From the NCBI GenBank assembly GCA_944363695.1, contig CALVUW010000006.1, positions 1 through 18,139 on the forward strand: a stretch of 18,139 nucleotides of DNA, written 5' to 3'. This document shows positions 6,073 through 12,865 of the stretch, in pieces; positions within the stretch are counted from its first letter, which is position 1; each line of letters starts with the position of its first letter. Both the position numbers and the translations under genes were made by a program. This DNA comes from an uncultured Bacilli bacterium (GTDB taxonomy: Bacteria > Bacillota_I > Bacilli_A > RF39 > UBA660). Below the pieces are notes generated by a model. It was not told where the DNA came from and made no database searches. It saw only the letters and a list, made by a program, of their open reading frames with translations.

Positions 6073-7248
6073 ATGGATGAAAATAAAGGAAAGAAAATAA
6101 TGGATCAACAAGCCGGAGCTGGCCAGACAACTTCTTCAAAGCGTAATTCCACAACATTACGAAATAAATTATTGAAACTCATGATTATTATCATTGCTGG
6201 TCTATTAGTGATTGTTTTGATTGTAATGATTATGAACGCATTTAAATCTAATAATTTGAGTTATGAACAGCTAGAAAATGAAATGGTGGATGCTGCTAAA
6301 GAATATTATAAAGTTCAAGATGCTCTTTTACCGGCAGAAGAAGGACAAACGGTGGAAGTAACCGCTGATGTTTTAAGTGAAGCTGGTTATATGGATTCAC
6401 TATCAGAATTAAAAAAAGATGCTACTTGTAGTGGAAGAGTAGAAGTGCGAAGAACCAATGATCAATACGTATACACCCCATTTTTAGATTGTGGTAGTGA
6501 TTATACAACAAAGGAATTATATCAAGCACTACTAGATCAGGGAACTGTTACTGGTGGTGAAGGACTTTATGAGATGAATGGTAATCTTGTTTTCCGTGGT
6601 GAAGATGTAAATAATTACTTACAATTAGATAATAATTTATTTAGAATCGTAAAAGCAGATGCTAATCATAATATAATGATTATCTGGGAATCTGAGCGTG
6701 GAGGAACATCTTACCTGTTTGATAATCGTTATAATAGTGATCGGGGTAATACATCTGGTATTAATGACTATCGTGTTAGTCGAATGAGAGATACACTGGA
6801 TGCTATTTATAATGAAACAGCTGAAGAAGCTTTATTGAGTGCCAATGATAAAGAAAAACTAGTTAGCTTCTCTTTATGTATCGGAAAAAGAGATTTAGCT
6901 AGTAATGATAAAAGTAATCAGGTAGAATGTAGTGACGTATTAGAAAATCAAATGATCGGGCTTTTAACAGTTAGTGATTATTTAACGGCTTCTATTGATA
7001 GTAATTGTAATGCGACTACGGATAGAGCTTGTCAAAATTATAATTATTTAGTAACTGGATATAATTGGTGGACCATGGACGCTTTTTCTGGTAATACCTA
7101 TCAAGTATTAACGGTTAACGGAAATGGCTATATTGATCTTTCTACGGCTTCTAATACTAGAAAAGTCAGACCAGTATTAATGTTAGATGCATCCGTTATG
7201 TTAAAATCTGGAAGTGGAACCGCTACTGATCCTTATATTTTGAAATGA
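6073..7248 (+). CDS. Membrane-anchored extracellular protein with paired cysteines, unknown function
   Basis: A 391-residue protein. A positively charged cytosolic tail of about 33 residues precedes one transmembrane helix (34-56). The remaining roughly 330 residues should lie outside the cell. The outer part begins with a predicted helix (YEQLENEMVDAAKEYY), as in pilin-like proteins. Six cysteines then occur in three local pairs: ATCSGRVE with FLDCGSD, SLCIGKRD with QVECSDV, and SNCNATT with RACQNYN. The end (KVRPVLMLDASVML...GTATDPYIL) resembles the RPV...GTxxDPY endings of large secreted proteins in gut Bacillota. No catalytic motif is recognised. The start is ATG 6073, seven bases after GAGGTG. 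It is transcribed alone, with a promoter in front and a hairpin behind. Confidence 0.7.
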   Translation: MDENKGKKIMDQQAGAGQTTSSKRNSTTLRNKLLKLMIIIIAGLLVIVLIVMIMNAFKSNNLSYEQLENEMVDAAKEYYKVQDALLPAEEGQTVEVTADVLSEAGYMDSLSELKKDATCSGRVEVRRTNDQYVYTPFLDCGSDYTTKELYQALLDQGTVTGGEGLYEMNGNLVFRGEDVNNYLQLDNNLFRIVKADANHNIMIIWESERGGTSYLFDNRYNSDRGNTSGINDYRVSRMRDTLDAIYNETAEEALLSANDKEKLVSFSLCIGKRDLASNDKSNQVECSDVLENQMIGLLTVSDYLTASIDSNCNATTDRACQNYNYLVTGYNWWTMDAFSGNTYQVLTVNGNGYIDLSTASNTRKVRPVLMLDASVMLKSGSGTATDPYILK

Positions 7249-7289
7249 TTTAGATAATAGTTTTTTAAAGACTTAAAAAATTATAAATT

Positions 7290-7313
7290 AAGTGCTGTTA
7301 TAGCACTTTTTTT
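7290..7313 (+). terminator. Rho-independent terminator
   Basis: AAGTGCT (7290-7296) pairs with AGCACTT (7302-7308) around GTTAT, and seven T follow from 7307. It separates the surface protein gene from the spoVA unit. Confidence 0.85.
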
Positions 7314-7317
7314 CATG

Positions 7318-7346
7318 GTATAAAATTTATTGCTTGTTTCATACTA
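7318..7346 (+). promoter_or_regulatory. SigF/SigG-type forespore promoter of the spoVA operon
   Basis: GTATA (7318-7322) fits the -35 consensus GHATR, and CATACTA (7340-7346) fits the -10 consensus CATnHTA. The spacer is 17 bases. The predicted start is near 7353, leaving a leader of about 10 bases with AGGTGA as the ribosome binding site. SigG control of spoVA is known in Bacillus. No SigA-like hexamers are evident here. Confidence 0.65.
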
Positions 7347-7362
7347 ATAGCAGGTGAAAAAA

Positions 7363-7806
7363 ATGGAAAAACAAAAATATGAACAACTGGTTCAAAAACA
7401 TAATCCGAAAGAGTCAAAAGGAAAAAATGCCATCATTGCTTTTGTGGTGGGAGGTCTTGTCGGTGTGGCTGGTGAATTGTTGATTTGCCTTTATACCCAT
7501 TGGCTTAATATCTCTAGAAATGATGCTTCGGTTTATATGATTGTAACGCTTATCTTTATTGCCTCTTTATTAACGGCACTAGGTGTTTTTGATAAATTAG
7601 TTAGTAAAGCAAAATGCGGTTTGTTAATTCCAATTACTGGTTTTGCTCATTCGATGACGAGTGCTGCTATTGATTATAAGAAAGAAGGGCCCATTTATGG
7701 AATTGGTAGCAATATCTTTAAGCTAGCTGGCTCTGTTATCTTATACGGCGTTGTCTCCGCCTGGTTTTTTGGAATGGTTCGTTATATAATCGAGGTGATT
7801 GCATGA
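7363..7806 (+). CDS. spoVAC: Stage V sporulation protein AC
   Basis: A 147-residue integral membrane protein of the spore inner membrane. SpoVAC belongs to the channel that loads dipicolinic acid into the forespore and releases it in germination; in Bacillus it behaves as a mechanosensitive channel. A basic N-terminus (about 20 residues) leads into several hydrophobic segments. The conserved family core CGLLIPITGFAHSM (residues 85-98) is followed by EGPIYGIGSNIFKLAG. The start is ATG 7363 after AGGTGAAAAA; the GTG at 7354 is part of the binding site. The TGA stop overlaps the spoVAD start as ATGA (7803-7806), implying translational coupling. Confidence 0.93.
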   Translation: MEKQKYEQLVQKHNPKESKGKNAIIAFVVGGLVGVAGELLICLYTHWLNISRNDASVYMIVTLIFIASLLTALGVFDKLVSKAKCGLLIPITGFAHSMTSAAIDYKKEGPIYGIGSNIFKLAGSVILYGVVSAWFFGMVRYIIEVIA

Positions 7807-8798
7807 CAATTGATTTTAAAAATGTATATGTTCAAGGTGTTAGTACAGTAGCTGGACCTTATGAAGCCAAGGGACCGTTGCGAGCTAATTTTGATAAAAA
7901 ATATACAAAAGATTTGTATTGTGGAGCGGCTTCATTTGAACAAGCTGAAGTAAAATTATTGGAAGATAGTCTTAAAATTTTGTTAAAAAAGACTAAAATA
8001 GATAAAAAAGAAATTGATTTAGTTATTGCTGGTGATTTGCTAAATCAAATTACGTCTTCTACTTATGCCATGTTAGAGATGCATAGTCCCTTCTTAGGTA
8101 TTTATAGTGCTTGTGCTACTAGTATTGAAGGGTTACTAATTGGAGCTGCCTTTATCGATGGTGGAAAGATTGATAATTGTATTGCAGCGACTTCTTCTCA
8201 TAATATGTCTAGTGAAAAGCAATTTAGAAATCCAACTGAATATGGGTCTCCAAAACCTAAGACAGCCACTTTCACCGCAACCGGTGGTGCTAGTATATTA
8301 TTATCGAATAAGCCAAGTCGAATTCGGGTTGTCAATGGTACAATCGGTACGGTTATAGACTATGATCAACATGATCCATTTCATATGGGAGCCACTATGG
8401 CTCCAGCCGCTGCTGATACGCTTTATAAATATTTTCGTGATACAAAGACGACTCCCAATGATTTTGATATCATTTTGACTGGTGATTTAGGAATTTATGG
8501 TAAGGAAATTTTAAAAGACTTATTAAAAAGTGATCATCAAATTGAATTAGGCGATCAATATAATGATTGTGGTGTTATGTTATACGATTTAAAAACACAA
8601 CAGGAAGTATTAGCTGGAGGATCAGGACCAGTTTGTAGTGCTTTAGTCAACTATAGTACCATCATTAAAGGATTAGAAGATGGAACTTATAAAAAAGTAT
8701 TATTAGTAGCAACAGGTGCCTTATTTTCACCAACATTTGTCTATCAAAAACAGCCAATCTTATCGATTGCACATGCTATATGTCTGGAGGCGATCTAA
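7803..8798 (+). CDS. spoVAD: Stage V sporulation protein AD
   Basis: A 331-residue soluble protein with a thiolase-like fold that docks on the SpoVA membrane complex and binds dipicolinic acid in Bacillus. Family hallmarks are VYVQGVSTVAGPYEAKGPL near the start, the IYSACATSIEGL block with C104 where thiolases carry the active-site cysteine, GGASILL in the middle, and LGIYGKEIL with NDCGVMLYD near the end. Length is close to the usual 335-340 residues. GAGGTGATT precedes ATG 7803. Its TAA stop (8796-8798) shares one base with the spoVAE start, so all three genes are translationally linked. Confidence 0.95.
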   Translation: MTIDFKNVYVQGVSTVAGPYEAKGPLRANFDKKYTKDLYCGAASFEQAEVKLLEDSLKILLKKTKIDKKEIDLVIAGDLLNQITSSTYAMLEMHSPFLGIYSACATSIEGLLIGAAFIDGGKIDNCIAATSSHNMSSEKQFRNPTEYGSPKPKTATFTATGGASILLSNKPSRIRVVNGTIGTVIDYDQHDPFHMGATMAPAAADTLYKYFRDTKTTPNDFDIILTGDLGIYGKEILKDLLKSDHQIELGDQYNDCGVMLYDLKTQQEVLAGGSGPVCSALVNYSTIIKGLEDGTYKKVLLVATGALFSPTFVYQKQPILSIAHAICLEAI

Positions 8799-9148
8799 TG
8801 TATATTTTATATTCTTTTCTATTCTGTGGAACAATCTGTTTGATTGCTGAGTTGATTTTGGATAATACCAAATTAACACCAGGACATATTACTAGCATTT
8901 TTGTGATAACGGGCGCTTTTTTAGATACTTTTGGAATTTATGATTTCTTTATTATGAAATGTGGAGGCGGTGCGCTAGTGCCAATTACATCCTTTGGTCA
9001 TTCCTTAATTCATGGGGCTTTAACGAAAGCGGAAACAACAGGTTTTGTAGGACTGTTGATGGGGATGTTTGATTTAACCGCTTCCGGTATTACGTCAGCG
9101 ATTATCTTTGCCTTTGTGTTTACTTTGTTTTTCAAACCAAAAGATTAA
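8798..9148 (+). CDS. spoVAE: Stage V sporulation protein AE (AEb type)
   Basis: A 116-residue polytopic membrane protein, the third core subunit of the SpoVA dipicolinate channel. It resembles SpoVAC in its conserved loop: GGGALVPITSFGHSL here versus CGLLIPITGFAHSM there, which fits their common family. The start is ATG 8798 with GGAGG (8786-8790) seven bases upstream and TAATG overlap with spoVAD. An in-frame ATG at 8780 lies before the binding site and is not used. spoVAA, spoVAB and spoVAF are absent, so this is the minimal AC-AD-AE set found in Clostridia and other reduced spore formers. Confidence 0.92.
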   Translation: MYILYSFLFCGTICLIAELILDNTKLTPGHITSIFVITGAFLDTFGIYDFFIMKCGGGALVPITSFGHSLIHGALTKAETTGFVGLLMGMFDLTASGITSAIIFAFVFTLFFKPKD

Positions 9149-9179
9149 TTGATACGAATAATAGTAATAGGTGATATGT

Positions 9180-10310
9180 ATGTGGTTATTCCTATTACTA
9201 TTTTTTTGCCCATTAGTCGTGGAAGCGGAAACAATTACCACTTCTTATCAATATATAGGACAAGTTGATCAAAGCTATATTCCTTGTCATAACGAAAAAG
9301 TAGAAGTGAATCTACAATATGTATTACAAGAAGATTATCCTAATGTTACTGATAACTATTATTTAGAACATGGTCAACCATTTACTTATCCGTTACGGAC
9401 AAATGATTATCAGTATACTCCATGGAGCCCTTGGCAAGAGAAAAGATCATCTGTTGGTATAGAAGAAGAACGAACGTGGTATTGTTATCAGAGATTGCAA
9501 TCCATTTCTCAGCTTACCATTAATCAAATAGAATCATTATTGTTTCGAACGATCATTGTTAAAAATCGTCATACTGATCAAATTATTTTAACTTGGCAAA
9601 ATGATACCTTGGAAACGTTATCAGAGATTGAACTGGTTTTTGAACAGTCACATCCACCAGAAGATTTGGTGTTAGAAATGACGGTATTCTTGTGGCAAGA
9701 TCAACCACAAGGTACTTTTGTTGTAAAAGATAAAAGCGAAGGATATATTCATGCTGCTCAAAATATTACAACAAAAGGTTGGAGTACGCAATCATTTCTA
9801 GTAGTTAATTGCTTGGCTACGATGCAATGGGATCATACGGTTATTTGTAATGATCATATAGAAGCATTTTATTATAAATTAGTATCTGAAAAACAAGAAT
9901 ATCGTTATCGCCAAAAAGTATATCGATACCAAGAAATACCTCAAGTTATCGTGCAAGATATATCAGAAAAGAAAGGTTATCACTTAATAGATGTAATACC
10001 TCGTTATGATTTATATCGAAAAGCTACTATTCACTTATATGATGAGATTGTCTTATCAGATTATCTAGATAGTCACAAGATCATACTAGATAGTGATGTG
10101 CCTGTGAAAGAATTATCTTTTTCATTTGTAAATCCTTGTCAATCTACTAGTTCTTTGCAAGTTTGTTATTATCAATTTTGCTACGAAAAATCTATCATCA
10201 TGCATTGTCCTACATATCCTAAAAGTAGGATAGTTAAAGCATCATCCTTTTCCTGGTTCCGTCAGATGCTAGGACAGTTGATAAAATTGTCGATTGAAAA
10301 AATATACTAG
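9180..10310 (+). CDS. Exported protein of unknown function in the spoVA operon
   Basis: A 376-residue protein that I do not recognise. The first 16 residues are a strong signal peptide (MWLFLLLFFCPLVVEA) with a likely cleavage after VEA; there is no second membrane segment, lipobox or anchor. The mature part is beta-rich, aromatic-rich and contains nine or so cysteines, several clustered near the end (NPCQSTSS, QVCYYQFCYEK, MHCPTYP). It begins 31 bases after spoVAE with no terminator between them, and the binding site AGGTGA (9169-9174) precedes ATG 9180. It is therefore probably made in the forespore under the same SigF/SigG-type promoter and exported across the inner spore membrane. The GTG at 9171 belongs to the binding site. 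A cortex- or channel-related role is a guess from location. Confidence 0.7.
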   Translation: MWLFLLLFFCPLVVEAETITTSYQYIGQVDQSYIPCHNEKVEVNLQYVLQEDYPNVTDNYYLEHGQPFTYPLRTNDYQYTPWSPWQEKRSSVGIEEERTWYCYQRLQSISQLTINQIESLLFRTIIVKNRHTDQIILTWQNDTLETLSEIELVFEQSHPPEDLVLEMTVFLWQDQPQGTFVVKDKSEGYIHAAQNITTKGWSTQSFLVVNCLATMQWDHTVICNDHIEAFYYKLVSEKQEYRYRQKVYRYQEIPQVIVQDISEKKGYHLIDVIPRYDLYRKATIHLYDEIVLSDYLDSHKIILDSDVPVKELSFSFVNPCQSTSSLQVCYYQFCYEKSIIMHCPTYPKSRIVKASSFSWFRQMLGQLIKLSIEKIY

Positions 10311-10324
10311 TTTTGTCGAAGTGA

Positions 10325-10353
10325 TTGCTAATTTTGAAAATTATTTTTATGAT
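10325..10353 (+). promoter_or_regulatory. SigA-like promoter in front of the sigma factor gene
   Basis: TTGCTA (10325-10330) and TATGAT (10348-10353) are 17 bases apart. The predicted leader is about 16 bases. The gene may have this promoter in addition to read-through from the spoVA unit. Confidence 0.45.
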
Positions 10354-10375
10354 GCTAGAAAGAAAGAGGGATTAG

Positions 10376-11023
10376 ATGGTAGAGCAAGTAGAACAATATG
10401 AGGGATTAGTAAAGCATATCGTATCAAAGTATAATTTTTATCAAGATTATGAAGACTTATATCAAGCTGGTATGATGGGACTAATTAAAGCAGTTCAAAA
10501 ATATGATGTACAAAGAGAAGGTAATTTCATGGATTATGCTTATTTCTATATTAAAGGAGAAGTACTACGATCGCTTAATGCTAATCACGCAGTGAAAATT
10601 AGTACCGATACTTATAAGTTACAACAAGAAATAAAAAAAACAGAGCAAGATTTACTACAAGGGTTAGGAAGAGAGCCGACTAGTAGTGAAATTGCTTATA
10701 TTTTAGGTGAAGAAGTAACAAAGATTGAACAGGTACGTCAGTGGCAGCCAACTTCTTATAGTCTTGATCAAGCACAAGCAGATGAAGAGTTAACCTTATA
10801 TGATAAAATTGCTAAGATAGAAAAAGGCTATGATGCTGGTGTGTTAGATTTAAAAACTGCTGTAGCAGGTTTAGAAGCTAGTGAAAAAGTATTGATTCAA
10901 TCGCGATATTATGAAGATAAAACACAAAGTGAAATCGCTTCTGCTCTTGGTATGAGTCAGGTACAAGTCAGTCGGCAAGAACAAAAAATCTTACGCAAAT
11001 TACGGACTACTTTAGAAAGTTAA
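10376..11023 (+). CDS. Compact sporulation-type RNA polymerase sigma factor (SigF/SigG/SigB clade)
   Basis: A 215-residue sigma-70 family protein. Region 2 (about 10-72) includes DLYQAGMMGLIKAV and the DNA-melting/-10 reading segment FMDYAYFYIKGEVLRSLN. Region 3 is about 76-125, with GREPTSSEIAYIL. Region 4 (about 160-212) ends in a helix-turn-helix TQSEIASALGMSQVQVSRQE, closest by eye to SigF. Bacillus SigF and SigG are 255-260 residues; the shortfall is mostly at the N-terminus, where region 1 and part of the SpoIIAB-contacting surface would lie. Region 2 is divergent (usual FSTYAVPMIIGEIRR). The genes for SpoIIAA and SpoIIAB are not beside it. It may recognise the forespore-type promoter of the adjacent spoVA unit. 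GAGGG (10366-10370) precedes ATG 10376 by five bases. Confidence 0.82.
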   Translation: MVEQVEQYEGLVKHIVSKYNFYQDYEDLYQAGMMGLIKAVQKYDVQREGNFMDYAYFYIKGEVLRSLNANHAVKISTDTYKLQQEIKKTEQDLLQGLGREPTSSEIAYILGEEVTKIEQVRQWQPTSYSLDQAQADEELTLYDKIAKIEKGYDAGVLDLKTAVAGLEASEKVLIQSRYYEDKTQSEIASALGMSQVQVSRQEQKILRKLRTTLES

Positions 11024-11037
11024 TTATTAAATTTGTT

Positions 11038-11070
11038 AAGAAAAGTAGCAAGCACTTTTCTTTTTCTTTC
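11038..11070 (+). terminator. Rho-independent terminator after the sigma factor gene
   Basis: AAGAAAAGT (11038-11046) pairs perfectly with ACTTTTCTT (11054-11062) around a seven-base loop. A T-rich stretch follows. Confidence 0.75.
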
Positions 11071-11078
11071 GCTTTTTG

Positions 11079-11084
11079 TATAAT
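11079..11084 (+). promoter_or_regulatory. -10 element of the rlmN-rpe operon
   Basis: A perfect TATAAT lies 18 bases before ATG 11103. The -35 region would fall in the T-rich tail of the preceding terminator and is a poor match. The start point near 11091 excludes the TTG at 11076 as a start codon. Confidence 0.5.
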
Positions 11085-11102
11085 AAACATGTGGTGATAC
11101 GT

Positions 11103-12125
11103 ATGCAAAGTATTTATGATCTAAGTTTAGCTGAATTGACCACTTATTTTTTAGAACATGGTGATAAAAAATTTTATGCAGAGCAATTATTTATGTGGTT
11201 ATATCAAAAGAAAATTACAGCAATTGATCAAGCAACGAATTTAAAAAAAGAAACGAGAGAACGCTTGCAACAAGAATTTTTATTTTCAACGATTCGCATT
11301 GTACAAGTAGAAGAAGATAAAGAAGTACGCAAATATTTATTTTCTTTACAAGATAAAGAACATATCGAGGCAGTTTTAATGTATCATGATTATGGTTTAT
11401 CACTTTGTATTTCTTCTCAAGTTGGATGTAATATGGGATGTGCTTTTTGTGAATCTGGTCGGCGTAAAAAGGTGAGAAACTTAACAACGGGAGAGATGGT
11501 TGAGCAAATTCTTCAAGTAGAGGCTCACTGTAAAGATCGGATTAGTCATGTAGTAGTAATGGGAATTGGTGAGCCATTTGATAATTATGATAATGTTTGT
11601 CGGATGATTGAAATCATTAACCATCCAAAAGGACTTGCCATTGGTGCTCGTCATATTACGATTTCAACTTGTGGTATTGTTCCGAAAATAAAAGCGTTTA
11701 TGGATTTTCCTTACCAAGTGAATTTAGCGATCAGTTTACATGCCCCAACAGATGAATTACGAGAGAAGATTATGCCGATTAATAAAGTGTATCCGCTAGA
11801 AACATTAATGCCAGTTTTAAAAGAATATACTCAAAAAACACATCGTCGTTTGACTTTTGAATATATTTTATTAGCAGGTGTCAATGATCAAGTAGAACAT
11901 GCCGATGCTTTGGCAGCACTATTAAAGGGAATGAATGCCTATGTTAATCTCATTCCTTACAATGAAACGGAAAATTTACAGTTTAAGAGAAGTAATGCTA
12001 TTCAAATTGCTAAGTTCTATGATATACTAAAGAAAAATAAAGTATGTGTGACAATACGGCGTGAGTTTGGTGGTAAGATAAGCGCTGCGTGTGGACAACT
12101 TAGAAGTAAGAAGGAGGAAGTATGA
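11103..12125 (+). CDS. rlmN: Dual-specificity 23S rRNA/tRNA adenine C2-methyltransferase RlmN
   Basis: A 340-residue radical SAM enzyme that methylates C2 of A2503 in 23S rRNA and, in many bacteria, A37 of some tRNAs. The radical SAM cluster ligands are C109, C113 and C116 (CNMGCAFC). The two extra catalytic cysteines of the family are present: C102 (LCISSQVGC) and C330 (AACGQLR). The helical N-terminal domain (about 1-70) binds RNA. The residues after the cluster are ESGRRKKVRNLT rather than the common ATGKQG-type sequence, marking a subfamily. An unlinked Cfr identity is unlikely given the operon. The start is ATG 11103 after GTGGTGAT. The TGA stop overlaps the prpC start by four bases (ATGA). 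Confidence 0.92.
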   Translation: MQSIYDLSLAELTTYFLEHGDKKFYAEQLFMWLYQKKITAIDQATNLKKETRERLQQEFLFSTIRIVQVEEDKEVRKYLFSLQDKEHIEAVLMYHDYGLSLCISSQVGCNMGCAFCESGRRKKVRNLTTGEMVEQILQVEAHCKDRISHVVVMGIGEPFDNYDNVCRMIEIINHPKGLAIGARHITISTCGIVPKIKAFMDFPYQVNLAISLHAPTDELREKIMPINKVYPLETLMPVLKEYTQKTHRRLTFEYILLAGVNDQVEHADALAALLKGMNAYVNLIPYNETENLQFKRSNAIQIAKFYDILKKNKVCVTIRREFGGKISAACGQLRSKKEEV

Positions 12126-12865
12126 AGTCATTTTATCTAACGGACGCTGGTAAAGTACGGGATCATAATGAAGATAGTGTACTCATTGTTCATAATAATC
12201 AGAAAGAAGTTTTGATGGCTATTGCGGATGGTATGGGAGGTCATTCAGCAGGAGAGGTTGCCTCTTCGATTGCTATTACTTATTTAGGACGTCATTTTAA
12301 TGAAAGCTTTTTAAATATGAGTAAAGTAGATGCAGTGAATTGGTTACGTGATAGTGTTAATGAAATTAATAGTCTAATCTTTCAACATGAAAAAACTCAT
12401 CCTGAAAGTAAAGGTATGGGTACAACACTAGTGACGGCTATTGTAACGCATGATTATATACTCTTTGGCAATATTGGAGATTCTTCTGGCTTTGTTATGA
12501 AAAATGGACATCTTCATAAAGTAACCTATGATCATACGCTTGTTAATTTATTAGTTTCAGCTGGAGAGTTAACAAAAGAAGAAGCTAAAGATCATCCTAA
12601 GAAAAACGTTTTAATGAAAGCCTTGGGGGCTAATGATCCCATTGATATAGATATTTTTGATTGTGATATGGAAATAGACCAAATTTTATTATGTAGTGAT
12701 GGCCTAACGAATATGTTAGAAGAAGATCAAATCGAGCGTGTACTAGTTGGTGAAGGGGATATTGAAGATAAAGTGATTAAATTAATTAGAAAAGCTAATA
12801 ATCGTGGGGGTACTGATAATATTTCAGTAGCATATTTAGATTTAAAAGAAGAAGGTGACGAATAA
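12122..12865 (+). CDS. prpC: PP2C-type serine/threonine protein phosphatase
   Basis: A 247-residue PP2C phosphatase that reverses the phosphorylation made by the adjacent PASTA kinase. Visible motifs are RDHNEDS (13-19) with D18, ADGMGGH (35-41) with metal ligand D36, GMGTT (98-102), CSDGL with D193 and GGTDN with D232. These give the full set of metal-binding aspartates. The usual GDSRxY motif reads GDSSGF (119-124), so the arginine is replaced by serine. Length is normal and there is no transmembrane segment. GGAGG precedes ATG 12122, which overlaps the rlmN stop. The kinase gene begins at the base after the TAA stop. Confidence 0.93.
   Translation: MKSFYLTDAGKVRDHNEDSVLIVHNNQKEVLMAIADGMGGHSAGEVASSIAITYLGRHFNESFLNMSKVDAVNWLRDSVNEINSLIFQHEKTHPESKGMGTTLVTAIVTHDYILFGNIGDSSGFVMKNGHLHKVTYDHTLVNLLVSAGELTKEEAKDHPKKNVLMKALGANDPIDIDIFDCDMEIDQILLCSDGLTNMLEEDQIERVLVGEGDIEDKVIKLIRKANNRGGTDNISVAYLDLKEEGDE

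Noticed and set aside
8140..8358. Plus-strand open frame of 72 codons inside spoVAD
   Set aside because: It is a different frame of a well-supported gene, with no independent start signals.
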